Of a DNA stretch of 64,000 bases, positions 1-8,762 are shown in pieces. Positions within the stretch are counted from its first letter, which is position 1. Every line of letters begins with the position of its first letter. Origin of the DNA: Halorussus halobius (GTDB lineage: Archaea > Halobacteriota > Halobacteria > Halobacteriales > Haladaptataceae); contig NZ_SBIU01000003.1 in NCBI RefSeq assembly GCF_004765805.1, positions 620,001 through 684,000 of the forward strand, written 5' to 3'. The notes under the pieces are model-generated. The model ran no database searches, was not told the origin of the DNA, and saw only the letters and a list, made by a program, of their open reading frames with translations. The position numbers and the translations under genes were made by a program.

Positions 1-360
1 GCGACCGCCGCCGAAGAACTGCTCGAAGATGTCTCCCATGCCGCCGCCGCCCATGCCTCCGAAGGGGTTCTGCCCGCCCATGCCGCCGGCCCCGCCAGCG
101 CCGCCGCGACCGCCGTCGAAGCCGCCGCGCTTCTGGGCCTGCTCGAACCGCTCGTGACCCATCTGGTCGTAGGCCTGGCGCTTTTCCTCGTCGGTCAGCA
201 CTTCCTTGGCCGTCTGGAGCTTCTTGAACTTCTCCTCGGCGTCCGGGTCGTCGCTCACGTCCGGATGGTACTCGGTAGCCTTCTCGCGATAGGCCGCCTT
301 GATATCGTCCTCGTCGGCGTCCCTGCTCACGCCGAGTATCTCGTAGAAGTCCTCGCTCAT
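1..360 (-). CDS. dnaJ: DnaJ (Hsp40) co-chaperone, N-terminal part; cut by window edge
   Basis: This is the first 120 residues of DnaJ, which delivers substrates to DnaK and stimulates its ATPase through the J domain. Residues 1-70 are a J domain starting [11 protein letters not shown], with the HPD motif (YHPDV) near residue 38 and the helix IV region [12 protein letters not shown] Gly/Phe/Met-rich linker ([23 protein letters not shown]) follows. The zinc-finger and C-terminal substrate domains lie beyond base 1. dnaK is 2.2 kb away on the same strand, separated by two unrelated genes, so the pair is close but not a simple operon. The identification is secure. Confidence 0.96.
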   Translation of the reverse strand, partial: MSEDFYEILGVSRDADEDDIKAAYREKATEYHPDVSDDPDAEEKFKKLQTAKEVLTDEEKRQAYDQMGHERFEQAQKRGGFDGGRGGAGGAGGMGGQNPFGGMGGGGMGDIFEQFFGGGR

Positions 361-475
361 TGGTTGTCGTTCCGTAATCGGTTCTGCCACTTGAAGGAAC
401 GGGTTTCCGGGAGTTGGCGGCCCAGCCCCGGTCGAGGGTAACCGTCGGCGACGTCGCTCGACCAGTTATATGAAA

Positions 476-500
476 ATACATAGACTAAAAATTTATGTAT
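476..500. promoter_or_regulatory. Inverted repeat upstream of a small secreted protein gene
   Basis: ATACATA and TATGTAT form perfect 7-bp arms around an 11-nt AT-rich spacer, 31 nt before the start of the gene at 532. This is where a TATA box and an operator would sit, and the stretch is AT-rich in a GC-rich genome. It is probably the promoter, possibly with a dyad operator. The binding protein is unknown. Confidence 0.4.
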
Positions 501-531
501 CTGAAGTATAGTTCTTATTCTGGGTTAGACG

Positions 532-777
532 ATGAACTACAGACGATTCGCGATCACGCTCGTCGTCACGCTGAGTCTCCTGACCGCCGGTACGGGCGCG
601 GTGTCGGCCGCCGACGCTGGCACGGACAAGTGCATGCCAGCTCAGGACGTCCCGACGACCGACTCCGGCGCGGGTGCGCAGGGCTGTACGCCGCCGCCGT
701 GCGCGTACCTCTGTGACGACGTGCGGGCGAACGACCGCGTGAACGACGGTGGCCCGAGCGGCGGCCACCTGGCGTAA
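532..777 (+). CDS. Small exported cysteine-containing protein, function unknown
   Basis: The 81-residue protein starts with a Sec-type signal peptide: basic MNYRR, a hydrophobic core, then small residues ending near VSA. That leaves about 55 mature residues. The mature part has four cysteines (KCMP, GCTPPPC, YLC), enough for two disulfides, and a Pro-rich centre. No family was recognised. It lies alone between dnaJ (divergent) and a Tat-exported propeller protein (convergent). An AT-rich promoter region with a dyad repeat precedes it. It could be a secreted peptide or a surface microprotein; nothing in the sequence decides this. Confidence 0.6.
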   Translation: MNYRRFAITLVVTLSLLTAGTGAVSAADAGTDKCMPAQDVPTTDSGAGAQGCTPPPCAYLCDDVRANDRVNDGGPSGGHLA

Positions 778-871
778 ACCAGACCGGGAACGAGAACCGC
801 GGCGGTACTCTCCCGCCCCCGATTCTCGCCGGGAGAGGCCGCTCCCGACAATCAGCGTCGCCGCAGTCGCG

Positions 872-2320
872 TCACGAGTTGACGTTGGTGACCGCGAAGT
901 GGAACGTCTCCTGAGTGTCGTCGCCGTACTTCAGCGTCGCACCGACGTAGCTGCCGGCGGGCCTATCCGCGACGGGGTCGACGGTCAGCGCGACGTTCCC
1001 GCCGTCGTACTCTCCGAAGTCGACCTGACCGCTGGTACCCGGAGCGAGGGTGGCGGTGGCGTCCAGCGCCCGCAGCGCGTCGTCGGCCGGGAAGCCGGTC
1101 GCGTCGTCGGCACTGCCGTTCACGTCGCCCGCGATGGTCACCTCGGCTCCGGAGCGCTCGATGGTGGAGACGCCCACGTCGGTTTCAAGCGCGAACTCCT
1201 CGACGGTGACCGACTCCTCGCCGACGTTCTCGATGGTGAAGGTCAGACTCTCCGACTCGCTGGTCTGGGCCGAGACGCGACCGATGCGACCGGCGTCGCC
1301 GGACTGTCCCCCGCCGCCGCTGCCGGGGTCGGCGTCGGCGTCCGGATTCGTCTCGACGATGGTGCCGGATGCGCCGACGGCGATATCGTTGTTCGAGGCG
1401 TCGACGATGGCCTTGAGCCCCTGGCTGGTGGGCGTGTCGTCCTGGGACCACTGGCCGTTCGCCCGGTCGAACACCGCGCCGCCGTTGCCGACGACGTAGC
1501 CGTCGCCGCCCTCCAGCTCCACGTCGCGGAGTCCGGCCTCACCGAGCGTCTCCGAGGTCCACGTCGGTACGCCCTGGTCGTCGAGGGCGTAGTGGTAAAC
1601 CGTGCCGCTGCCGGCCGCGACCCCCACGTCGTACTCGCCGTCTGAGTCGACGCCGTAGAGGGACACGTCGGCGTCGGCGATACCAATCCGGTTCCAGGAG
1701 GCTCCGTCCGCCGTGTGGAACACCTTCGCGTTGCCGTTGACGAGGTGGCCGGACTTCTCGCCGTAGAAGTCGATGGCCTTCAACGCGTTGCCCTGACCGA
1801 CCGAGGCGGCGTTCCAGGTACCGCTCGCACCGTTGCCGAACGAGTAGTGGACGCTGCCGGAACCGCCGGCGACGTAGACGTTGGCGTCGCCCTTCGGCCC
1901 GGTGACGGCGATGTCGCTGAAGTTGTTGGTCACGTCGTTGGGCGCGGAGTGGTCGACGAGGCTGCCGGTCTCGACGTCGTACTCACCGATGGCGCCCGAG
2001 GACCCGGCGAACCAGAGTCGCTTGCCGTCGTCGGTCACGTCGGCACCGTAGAGGCTGTTACCGTTGCTGGTCGGGCCGCTCTGGAGGACCGTCGTCCAGC
2101 CCTGCTCGGTGCGCTCGACGACGATGCCGCCGCCGCCGACCGCGAACTCGTTCCGGTCCGTCTTCGCAACGTCCCACAGCGTCACGTCGACGGGGCTGGT
2201 GACGGACTCCCACGGGGCCGTCTCGGCGGCCGTCGGCATCGCGCCGACGGTTGCTACCGCTGCTATCCCACCGCTCGCCTGCAGGAACTCTCGTCGCGTC
2301 GTATTCTGTTCTCTACGCAT
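872..2320 (-). CDS. Tat-exported Ycf48-like beta-propeller protein
   Basis: The protein is 482 residues from the ATG at 2320. An ORF extension of 24 codons upstream is rejected because a TATA-like stretch (2346-2358) lies inside it, about 30 nt before this ATG. The N-terminus has a twin-arginine signal (TRREFLQASGG) and an Ala-rich hydrophobic stretch. Residues of about 45-345 are repeats of roughly 40-45 aa with motifs such as LWFAGSSGAIGEY and AVGASGTIVE, typical of Ycf48/BNR-like propellers. A Gly-rich linker leads to a C-terminal Ig-like or archaellin-like beta domain. It is likely a surface protein that binds other proteins or carbohydrate; the ligand is unknown. Confidence 0.75.
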   Translation of the reverse strand: MRREQNTTRREFLQASGGIAAVATVGAMPTAAETAPWESVTSPVDVTLWDVAKTDRNEFAVGGGGIVVERTEQGWTTVLQSGPTSNGNSLYGADVTDDGKRLWFAGSSGAIGEYDVETGSLVDHSAPNDVTNNFSDIAVTGPKGDANVYVAGGSGSVHYSFGNGASGTWNAASVGQGNALKAIDFYGEKSGHLVNGNAKVFHTADGASWNRIGIADADVSLYGVDSDGEYDVGVAAGSGTVYHYALDDQGVPTWTSETLGEAGLRDVELEGGDGYVVGNGGAVFDRANGQWSQDDTPTSQGLKAIVDASNNDIAVGASGTIVETNPDADADPGSGGGGQSGDAGRIGRVSAQTSESESLTFTIENVGEESVTVEEFALETDVGVSTIERSGAEVTIAGDVNGSADDATGFPADDALRALDATATLAPGTSGQVDFGEYDGGNVALTVDPVADRPAGSYVGATLKYGDDTQETFHFAVTNVNS

Positions 2321-2345
2321 ACTACGTTCAACACTCGGTAGTAGT

Positions 2346-2358
2346 ATCTTTTTAATTT
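2346..2358 (-). promoter_or_regulatory. TATA-like promoter element of the Tat propeller gene
   Basis: On the minus strand this reads as an A-rich TTAAAAAG-type box about 30 nt upstream of the ATG at 2320, the spacing of leaderless haloarchaeal promoters. A TACTAC/GTAGTA dyad (2320-2343) lies between box and start. Confidence 0.45.
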
Positions 2359-2552
2359 TTTGGCAGCGTAATATATTGTGGAACCTTCCCACGGCTCGGG
2401 GTCTGGCGGCGTTCTTCCATCACGACACACCACCGACGAGACACGCTCGGCGACCCATCGTGGGGTAGACGCGGCCGGGACCCGCAAGAGGCAGGCCCGA
2501 GGCTATCGAGCGAAAGCGTCGGAGAAACCGGGGTCGGCCCGCCCGACCAGTG

Positions 2553-4451
2553 CTACTCGTCCTCGTCGTCGACGTCCTCGAAGTCGGCGTCGACGTAGTC
2601 GTCGTCGCCGGGTTCCGCACCGCCGGGACCGGCCTGACCCCCCATGCCGCCGGCCGCGCCGCCGGGGCCAGCGCCGGCCGCACCAGCGCCGCCGGCACCG
2701 GCCTGGGCCTGCTGTTGGTACATCTGCTTGCCGATCTCCTGTAGCTCCTCGCTCAGGGACTCGGTGGCGTCTTCGATATCGTCCTTGGTCGCGTCCTCGT
2801 CCTCGAGGACCGCCTCGACGCTCTCGATCTCGGCCTCGATGTCGGCGCGCAGGTCGTCGTCGACGTTCTCCTCGTTCTCGTCGAGCAGGGTGTGGGCGCG
2901 CTGGACCGCGCTCTCGGCCTCGTTGCGGGCCTCGATGCGCTCGCGGCGCTGCTGGTCCTCCTCGGCGTGCTGTTCGGCCTCCTGTTGCATCTGCTCGATC
3001 TCGTCGTCGGAGAGGCCGGCACCGCCCTCGATGGTGATCTCCTCCTGGTTACCGGAGCCCTGGTCCTCGGCCGAGACGTTGACGATGCCGTTCTCGTCGA
3101 TGTTGAACGCGACCTCTATCTGGGGCGTGCCGGCGGGCGCGGGCGGGATGCCGGTCAACTGGAACTCGCCGAGCAGTTCGTTCTCCTCGGCGATCTCGCG
3201 CTCGCCCTGGAACACGCGGACCTGCACCGAGGTCTGGTTGTCGGCGGCCGTGGTGAACACCTTCGACTCCTCGGTCGGGATGGTGGTGTTCTTGTCGATG
3301 AGCCGCTCGAACAGCCCGCCCTTGACCTCGATGCCCAGCGAGAGGGGCGTCACGTCGAGCAACACGATGTCGTCGACGTCGCCCGCGAGGACGCCGCCCT
3401 GGATGGCCGCGCCCAGCGCGACCGCCTCGTCGGGGTTGACGTTCTTCTTGGGCTCCTGGTTCGTCATCTCCTCGACCTTCTCCTGGACCTGTGGCATCCG
3501 CGTCGAGCCGCCGACCAGGATCACTTCGTCGATGTCGGACTTGTCGTAGCCCGCGTCCTGGAGGGCCTGCTCGGTCGGGCCGACCGTGCGCTCGATGAGG
3601 TCGGCGGTCAGGCTCTCGAACTTCGCGCGGGTGAGGCTGTCTTCGAGGTGGACCGGACCCTCGTCGGTCGCCGTGATGAACGGCAGGTTGATTTCGGTCT
3701 CCTTGCGCGAGGAGAGTTCGATCTTGGCCTCCTCGGCCGCGTCCTTCAGGCGCTGGAGCGCCTGCCGGTCCTCGCGGAGGTCGATGTTGTGGTCGTTCTC
3801 GAACTCGTCGGCCAGATAGTCGATGACGGCCTCGTCCCAGTCGTCGCCCCCGAGGTCGTTGTCGCCGTTGGTGGCGACGACCTCGTAGACGCCGCCGCCC
3901 AGGTCGAGGATGGAGACGTCGAAAGTGCCCCCGCCGAGGTCGTAGACGAGGACCGTCTGGTCGGACTCGTCGTCGAGCCCGTACGCCATCGACGCGGCGG
4001 TCGGCTCGTTGACGATGCGCTCGACCTCGAACCCGGCGATCTCGCCGGCGTCCTTGGTGGCCTGGCGCTGCTTGTCGTTGAAGTAGGCGGGCACCGTGAT
4101 GACCGCCTTCTCCACGTCGTCGCCGAGGTACTCCTCGGCGTCGCGCTTTATCTTCTGGAGTATCATCGCCGAGATCTGCTCGGGCGTGTACTCCTCGCCG
4201 TCGACCTCGACGGTGTAGTCGTCCTCGCCCATGTGGCGCTTGATCGACTGGATCGTGCGCTCGGGGTTCTGGACCGCCTGATTCTTCGCCGGCTTGCCGA
4301 CGAGACGCTCGCCGTCGTCGAACGCGACGACCGAGGGCGTGGTGCGGTCGCCCTCGCCGTTGACGATTATCTCCGGGTCGCCGCCCTCCATCACCGCGAA
4401 CGCGCTGTTCGTGGTCCCGAGGTCGATTCCCAGAATCTTGTTACTCGCCAT
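2553..4451 (-). CDS. dnaK: Molecular chaperone DnaK (Hsp70)
   Basis: This is a full-length 632-residue ATP-dependent Hsp70 that binds exposed hydrophobic segments of unfolded proteins in the cytoplasm. The phosphate-binding loop [17 protein letters not shown] is at residues 8-24. [15 protein letters not shown] is near residue 170 and [13 protein letters not shown] near 310. The substrate-binding domain begins after the linker [13 protein letters not shown], near 365. The tail is a Gly/Ala/Met-rich stretch followed by an acidic end ([17 protein letters not shown]). It sits on the opposite strand from grpE, 1.1 kb away, so the three chaperone genes are clustered but separately transcribed. Confidence 0.99.
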   Translation of the reverse strand: MASNKILGIDLGTTNSAFAVMEGGDPEIIVNGEGDRTTPSVVAFDDGERLVGKPAKNQAVQNPERTIQSIKRHMGEDDYTVEVDGEEYTPEQISAMILQKIKRDAEEYLGDDVEKAVITVPAYFNDKQRQATKDAGEIAGFEVERIVNEPTAASMAYGLDDESDQTVLVYDLGGGTFDVSILDLGGGVYEVVATNGDNDLGGDDWDEAVIDYLADEFENDHNIDLREDRQALQRLKDAAEEAKIELSSRKETEINLPFITATDEGPVHLEDSLTRAKFESLTADLIERTVGPTEQALQDAGYDKSDIDEVILVGGSTRMPQVQEKVEEMTNQEPKKNVNPDEAVALGAAIQGGVLAGDVDDIVLLDVTPLSLGIEVKGGLFERLIDKNTTIPTEESKVFTTAADNQTSVQVRVFQGEREIAEENELLGEFQLTGIPPAPAGTPQIEVAFNIDENGIVNVSAEDQGSGNQEEITIEGGAGLSDDEIEQMQQEAEQHAEEDQQRRERIEARNEAESAVQRAHTLLDENEENVDDDLRADIEAEIESVEAVLEDEDATKDDIEDATESLSEELQEIGKQMYQQQAQAGAGGAGAAGAGPGGAAGGMGGQAGPGGAEPGDDDYVDADFEDVDDEDE

Positions 4452-4476
4452 CTTGTTCGGTATTTGCGCGTTCTGA

Positions 4477-4487
4477 CCTTTAAGCCT
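4477..4487 (-). promoter_or_regulatory. TATA-like box of dnaK
   Basis: The minus strand reads GCTTAAAGG about 30 nt before the dnaK ATG at 4451. This fits a near-leaderless transcript. No heat-shock operator was recognised. Confidence 0.5.
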
Positions 4488-4654
4488 TGCTAGTCCGGGC
4501 GTGAGCCGCCAGCGAGCTGCCTCGGCGCTTTCTTGCGGTTTCCTGTCGGGGCGTGTCCACGGATGCCATACTTATATATCCGACCGCAATTCGACCGGTC
4601 GATTCGGGGTTGGTGGTCGAGTGCGTCGACTCAATTCCGGACTTTCGCTCGCTG

Positions 4655-4967
4655 ACTTGCTTTTCCACGTCGGCGCGCGATGGCGCGCCTTCTTGCCGCG
4701 CCAATTCGCGCGAGGGAGGCGAGCGCGTCGTCGGGAGCGAAGCGACCGACTGCTCGTCGGACGCGGATTGTCCGACGGCGTTCAGGCGCTCGCCGAGGCT
4801 GGGGCGGCGTGAGGTCCGCCGTCGCGGTGCGGATGCGGGTGCGGTGCGGTTACGGGACGGTGCGGATGCCCTCGGTGGACTGAACTGCACGCGAGCGCGC
4901 CGAGGGCTTTCGAGGCTGTGTTTGCGTCGCAGTTGTTGCTGAGCGTGCCGAGGGCGTTCAAGACTCC
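4655..4967 (-). repeat. Dispersed GC-rich intergenic repeat, copy A
   Basis: The 599-bp gap between dnaK and the next gene is largely filled by this element and has no convincing gene. Parts recur near 6.4, 15.5 and 51.2 kb: the end motif GCGCGCCGACGTGGAAAA (seen reversed at 4671-4690), the block TCGGGAGCGAAGCGACCGAC at 4731-4750, the core CGAGGCTGGGGCGGCGTGAG at 4794-4813, runs of GCGGT/GCGGATGCGG, and two 23-nt units at 4893-4915 and 4941-4963. Those units are 48 bp apart and match units at 50.9-51.1 kb, where the element has the opposite orientation. It could be a non-autonomous element or a structured RNA. Confidence 0.7.
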
Positions 4968-5050
4968 ATCACACTGCCCCATCCGACCCCGATTCCACCG
5001 ACGGGCACGCAGGTTAAGTTTCCGGGCGGCGTCCGTCCACTCGACCACTC

Positions 5051-5497
5051 ATGGGGGACGTAGACAAGCGCGAGGCGGCCCGCCTCGTCGACCGCGTCAT
5101 CGAGCAGGTGGCGGCGTGGCCCCACGTCAACACCGAGGAACACCGCTTCGAGGGCCGGGAGTTCACGCTCGGCCCGCGCGAGGTCGGCCACGTCCACCGC
5201 TGGGGCATCGTGGACGTGCCGTTCATCGAACGCCTGCGCGAGCAACTCGTCGCGGAAGGCAAGACTGGCGAACATCACGTCGTCCCGGAATCGGGGTGGA
5301 CGACCTGCTACGTCGAGACCGAGGCCGACGTCGAGCGGTGCGTGTGGCTGTTGCGGCTGTCGTACCTCTATCACGTCGCCACGCTCAAGCGGACGCCCGC
5401 AGGGGCGGAGACGTTCGCGGCGGTGGACGTGAGCGAGGAACTGGCGGCGTTGGACGTGAGCGAGGAGATACGGACGGCGTTCGAGGAGCGGGAGTAA
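5051..5497 (+). CDS. DUF5519 / luciferase-domain family protein
   Basis: The protein is 148 residues. Its conserved core is GHVHRWGIVDVPF near residue 40, HHVVPESGWTTCYV near 77 and the helix AVWLLRLSYLY-type segment (VWLLRLSYLYHVA) near 98. This pattern is that of the DUF5519 family, which Pfam names after a luciferase domain. The biochemical role in archaea is not established. No signal peptide or membrane segment is seen. It starts at ATG 5051 just upstream of grpE but ends 63 nt before it, and grpE has its own TATA box, so the two are probably separate units. Confidence 0.7.
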   Translation: MGDVDKREAARLVDRVIEQVAAWPHVNTEEHRFEGREFTLGPREVGHVHRWGIVDVPFIERLREQLVAEGKTGEHHVVPESGWTTCYVETEADVERCVWLLRLSYLYHVATLKRTPAGAETFAAVDVSEELAALDVSEEIRTAFEERE

Positions 5498-5527
5498 TCG
5501 TGGGGACGCGTTCGATACGGATTCTGA

Positions 5528-5537
5528 ATCCTTAAAC
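5528..5537 (+). promoter_or_regulatory. TATA-like box of grpE
   Basis: CCTTAAACG lies about 28 nt before the grpE ATG at 5561, matching a leaderless promoter. Confidence 0.5.
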
Positions 5538-5560
5538 GCGCCCGCCCGTTTGTATCGGAT

Positions 5561-6229
5561 ATGACCGACGAGGAAGCCACCGAGCAGGTGCGAGCCGACG
5601 CCGAGGAACCCGCGGCCGACGCGGAGCGAGCCGACGAGGACGCCGAGGAGCACTCGGACGCGGACGCGCTCGGGCCGACCAGCACCAGGCTCGTCGCGGA
5701 AGTCGCCACGGCGGACGCCGAACTCGCGACCGACCTCGAAGCCCACCTCGGGGACCTCGAAGCCGACCGGGACGACGCCGAGGCGCGCGCCGACGACCTC
5801 GAATCCAAGCTCAAGCGCGAGCGGGCCGACTTCCAGAACTACAAGAAGCGCGCGAAAAAGCGCCAGGAGCAGCTGAAAGACCGCGCCACGGAGGACCTCG
5901 TCGAGAACCTGTTCGACGTTCGGGACAACCTCGTGCGCGCGCTCGACGCCGACCACGACGACGTCGAGAGCCTCCGCGAGGGCGTCGAGATGACCCTCGA
6001 CGAACTCGACCGCGTGTTCGCCGAGGAGAACGTCGACGAGATCGCGCCCGACCCCGGCACTGAGACCGACCCCCAGCGCCACGAGGTGATGATGCAGGTC
6101 GACAGCGACCAACCAGAGGGGACGGTCGCGGACGTCTACCAGCCCGGCTACGAGATGGACGACAAGGTGCTTCGGGCCGCGCAGGTGACCGTGAGCGAGG
6201 GCGGGGACGACTCGGATTCGGCGGAGTAG
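5561..6229 (+). CDS. grpE: GrpE nucleotide exchange factor
   Basis: The 222-residue protein releases ADP from DnaK. Residues 1-60 are very acidic and disordered. A long coiled coil follows (about 60-110: DLEAHLGDLEADRDDAEAR, KRERADFQNYKKRAKKRQEQ). The GrpE core comes next with VENLFDVRDNLVRAL and the C-terminal beta domain, including the family signature EVMMQVDSDQPEGTVADVYQ near residue 175 and GYEMDDKVLRAAQVTVSEG. It is divergent from dnaK, about 1.1 kb away. The assignment is secure. Confidence 0.97.
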   Translation: MTDEEATEQVRADAEEPAADAERADEDAEEHSDADALGPTSTRLVAEVATADAELATDLEAHLGDLEADRDDAEARADDLESKLKRERADFQNYKKRAKKRQEQLKDRATEDLVENLFDVRDNLVRALDADHDDVESLREGVEMTLDELDRVFAEENVDEIAPDPGTETDPQRHEVMMQVDSDQPEGTVADVYQPGYEMDDKVLRAAQVTVSEGGDDSDSAE

Positions 6230-6375
6230 TTCGGAGCGACGGTTTGGGAACCCCCGCTCGCTACGTCTTCGAGACGTTGAAACGCGGGCGAACGCCGTCG
6301 AGAACGACGCCCCGAAAGCCCCGCCCGCTCGCCGCCGTCGGAAGCGAGTTCCGACGAGCCCTCGTTCACATCCAC

Positions 6376-6460
6376 TCACGAGGACCTCGGACGCTGGCGC
6401 GGTCATGAACGACCGCCCCAGCGCGCGCCGACGTGGAAAAGCAACTCAGCGCGCGCCGAC
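6376..6460 (+). repeat. Partial copy of the dispersed intergenic repeat (copy B)
   Basis: The 376-bp gap between grpE and the next gene contains no plausible gene. TCACGAGGACC at about 6376, then CAGCGCGCGCCGACGTGGAA and GCAACTCAGCGCGCGCCGAC, match one end of copies A and D of the dispersed element. A 14-nt direct repeat CAGCGCGCGCCGAC occurs twice, about 28 nt apart. Only the end module is present, so this looks like a decayed or partial copy. The rest of the gap shows nothing recognisable. Confidence 0.5.
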
Positions 6461-6605
6461 CGACGACGAGGACCACCAGCGCGGTCCCAGGGCGTTACGA
6501 AAGAGGTCGGGCTGAACACCTGAACGCCGCCTCTGCCGGCGGGCGAAGCCTTAACGCCCCGCGCCGCCACAGACGAAGGTATGCAGTGCATCGAGGTGGA
6601 AGACG

Positions 6606-7634
6606 GTGGCCGATAGGTCCCCGGTCGCACTGGTCGCACAGAGTCTCGCCATGGTGGTCGGCGTGGCCGCGGCGGTCGCGCTGGGATGGGTCCTGTTCGT
6701 GGACGTGCCCGACGGGAACCTCGCGCGACTGCTGGGCGTCGTGCTGGCGCTCCTCGCTGGCGCGCTCGGCGCGCGGACCGCCGGCCGAATCGCGTCGACC
6801 CAGTTCGCGCCCTACGACGTGGCCGAGGTGGCGGTCGAAGGGGCCATCACCCGCGACGGCGGCGGCGGCCGACTCCCGACGTCGACCGGCGGCACCCCCG
6901 CCGACGATATCGTCGAGCAGATCGAGGCGGCCGACGCCGACGACGCCGCGCGAGCGCTCCTGCTGAAGCTCAACACGCCCGGCGGCGAGGTTGTTCCCAG
7001 CGACGACATCAGGCTCGCGGCCGAGCGCTTCGACGGCCCCACGGTCGCGTACGCCACCGACACCTGCGCCAGCGGCGGTTACTGGATCGCCAGCGGCTGC
7101 GACGCCATCTACGCCCGCGAGGGGAGCGTCGTCGGCAGCATCGGCGTCATCGGCTCGCGAGTCAACGCATCCGAGCTGGCCGACACGGTCGGACTGGAGT
7201 ACGAGCGCCTCGCGGCCGGCGCGTACAAGGACGCCGGCACGCCGCTGGCGGAGATGAGCGACGACGAGCGCGAGTACCTCCAGGGAATCGTCGACGGCTA
7301 CTACGAGGAGTTCGTCGACCGCGTGACCGACGGCCGCGACCTCAGCGACGAGCAGGTCCGGGACACCGAGGCGCGCGTCTACCTCGGCGAGGACGCCGAA
7401 GCCATCGGGCTGGTCGACGAGCTCGCGACGAGGGAAGGAGTCGAAGACCGGCTCGCCGCCGACCTCGGCGAGGAGGCGGTCGAGGTCCGGGAGTTCGAAC
7501 CGGACCGCGGCGTCGTAGAGCGGTTGCGGGGCGGCTCGCAGGCGGTCGCGTACGCGTTCGGCGCGGGCGTCGCCAGCGCCGTCGCGGGCGGGGACGGCTC
7601 GGGCGCGGACGGCTTCGAGTTCGAGTTGCGGTGA
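6606..7634 (+). CDS. sppA: S49-family signal peptide peptidase (SppA-like), membrane-bound
   Basis: The 342-residue serine protease probably degrades leftover signal peptides or other membrane segments. Two N-terminal hydrophobic helices (about 5-30 and 37-58) anchor it. The catalytic Ser/Lys dyad is visible: Ser in DTCASGGYWIASG near residue 158 and Lys in AAGAYKDAGTPLAEMS near 210. The fold motif LLLKLNTPGGEV precedes the Ser. The start is GTG 6606. An 11-codon ATG ORF at 6581-6616 overlaps this start out of frame and is probably chance. The family is clear; the substrate is inferred. Confidence 0.92.
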   Translation: MADRSPVALVAQSLAMVVGVAAAVALGWVLFVDVPDGNLARLLGVVLALLAGALGARTAGRIASTQFAPYDVAEVAVEGAITRDGGGGRLPTSTGGTPADDIVEQIEAADADDAARALLLKLNTPGGEVVPSDDIRLAAERFDGPTVAYATDTCASGGYWIASGCDAIYAREGSVVGSIGVIGSRVNASELADTVGLEYERLAAGAYKDAGTPLAEMSDDEREYLQGIVDGYYEEFVDRVTDGRDLSDEQVRDTEARVYLGEDAEAIGLVDELATREGVEDRLAADLGEEAVEVREFEPDRGVVERLRGGSQAVAYAFGAGVASAVAGGDGSGADGFEFELR

Positions 7635-7655
7635 GCGTCGGGGCGCTGCCGTCGG

Positions 7656-8693
7656 TCACACGCTCCGAATCAGGTCGGTGACGCCGACGGTTTCGGCGAC
7701 GACCCAGCCCACGAACAGGAGATAGGACAGCAACAGCGCGTACGACTCGCCGGTGGTCAGCGTGAGGTCGGTCCGCAGGACGACGAACAGCAGGATGGTC
7801 GCGAGCGTCAGCACGCCCATCATCGGGACCGCGACCGCGAAGTTGACGGGCGCGCTGCCCGCGATGAACACGCCGACCGGAATCGCGACGAGCAGGTCGA
7901 ACGTGTTCGAACCCAGCACGTTCCCCAGGCTGGTCGCGCCGTTGCCTCGCCGCGCCGCCCGGACGCTGACCAGTGCGTCCGGGAGGCTCGTCGCAGCGGC
8001 GACGATGGTGACGCCCGCGAGGAACTCAGGGATGGCGAACGTGTGGCTCAGCCCCTCGACCGCGCCAACGAGTTGCTCGACCGCCACCAGGATGACGAGG
8101 AGTCCGACGGCCAGTTTCGCCCAGTGTCCGAGTATCGAAACGTCGCCGGAGGCGGCTTCGGCCTCGTGGTCCTGGACGTCCTGCCACTGGATGAAGACGT
8201 ACAGACCGTACAACAACAGCGGGATGGCCGCCAGCGGTCGCACCAGTCGCCCGCCCAGCGCCGGCTCGCCCGCCGTCGGGAAGTAGATGACCGCCAGCGC
8301 GAACGTGACCAGCAGCGCCGAGACGGCGACCATGTAGAACTGGGCCTCCTTGTAGACGATGGCCCGGCTCGACTCGACCGGGTCGCCCGTCGTAATCCCC
8401 GAGAGGCCGGGAACGACGAGGATGTTGAAGATGGCCGAGCCGACGATGGCTCCGACGCCCATGTCGAACGAGCCCGCGAGCGCGGTGAAGACGACGCTCG
8501 CCAGTTCGGGGAAGCTCGACCCGACCGCGACCACGACCGAGCCCTGGATCACCGCCGGGAGCCCGTAGTACGTCGAGAGGTGTTCGGCCGAGCGTTCGAG
8601 CCAGCCGCTACCGAACCAGACGAGCCCGGTCGCGACAGCGACGACGGCGACGTTGGCGACCGGCGTGTTCGGGACGAGACCGTCGAGCGCCAT
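7656..8693 (-). CDS. Ca2+/Na+-type cation antiporter (CaCA/YrbG family)
   Basis: The start MALDGLVPNTPVANVAVV (ATG 8693) gives 345 residues with about ten membrane helices. The two inverted alpha repeats carry the ion-binding motifs AVGSSFPELASVVFTA with GSAIFNILVVPG in the first half, and VAAATSLPDALVSV with LGSNTFDLLVAIPVG in the second. These identify a cation/Ca2+ exchanger that uses a Na+ or H+ gradient to extrude divalent cations. A four-codon longer start at 8705 is possible. It converges with sppA and shows no operon partner. Confidence 0.9.
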   Translation of the reverse strand: MALDGLVPNTPVANVAVVAVATGLVWFGSGWLERSAEHLSTYYGLPAVIQGSVVVAVGSSFPELASVVFTALAGSFDMGVGAIVGSAIFNILVVPGLSGITTGDPVESSRAIVYKEAQFYMVAVSALLVTFALAVIYFPTAGEPALGGRLVRPLAAIPLLLYGLYVFIQWQDVQDHEAEAASGDVSILGHWAKLAVGLLVILVAVEQLVGAVEGLSHTFAIPEFLAGVTIVAAATSLPDALVSVRAARRGNGATSLGNVLGSNTFDLLVAIPVGVFIAGSAPVNFAVAVPMMGVLTLATILLFVVLRTDLTLTTGESYALLLSYLLFVGWVVAETVGVTDLIRSV

Positions 8694-8762
8694 CGAACCG
8701 ACCAACCCAATCGGGCGACAAAATACGTTCGCTTCCGGTCGCGGCGCGGGCGTCGGGCCGCG

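Noticed and set aside
2892-4493. 533-codon open frame antisense to dnaK
   Set aside because: It is a GC-codon shadow of dnaK with Leu/Val/Asp repeats, and no homologue is known.
6581-6616. 11-codon ATG ORF overlapping the sppA start
   Set aside because: It is short, with no TATA box at clear leaderless spacing and no coding bias; probably chance.
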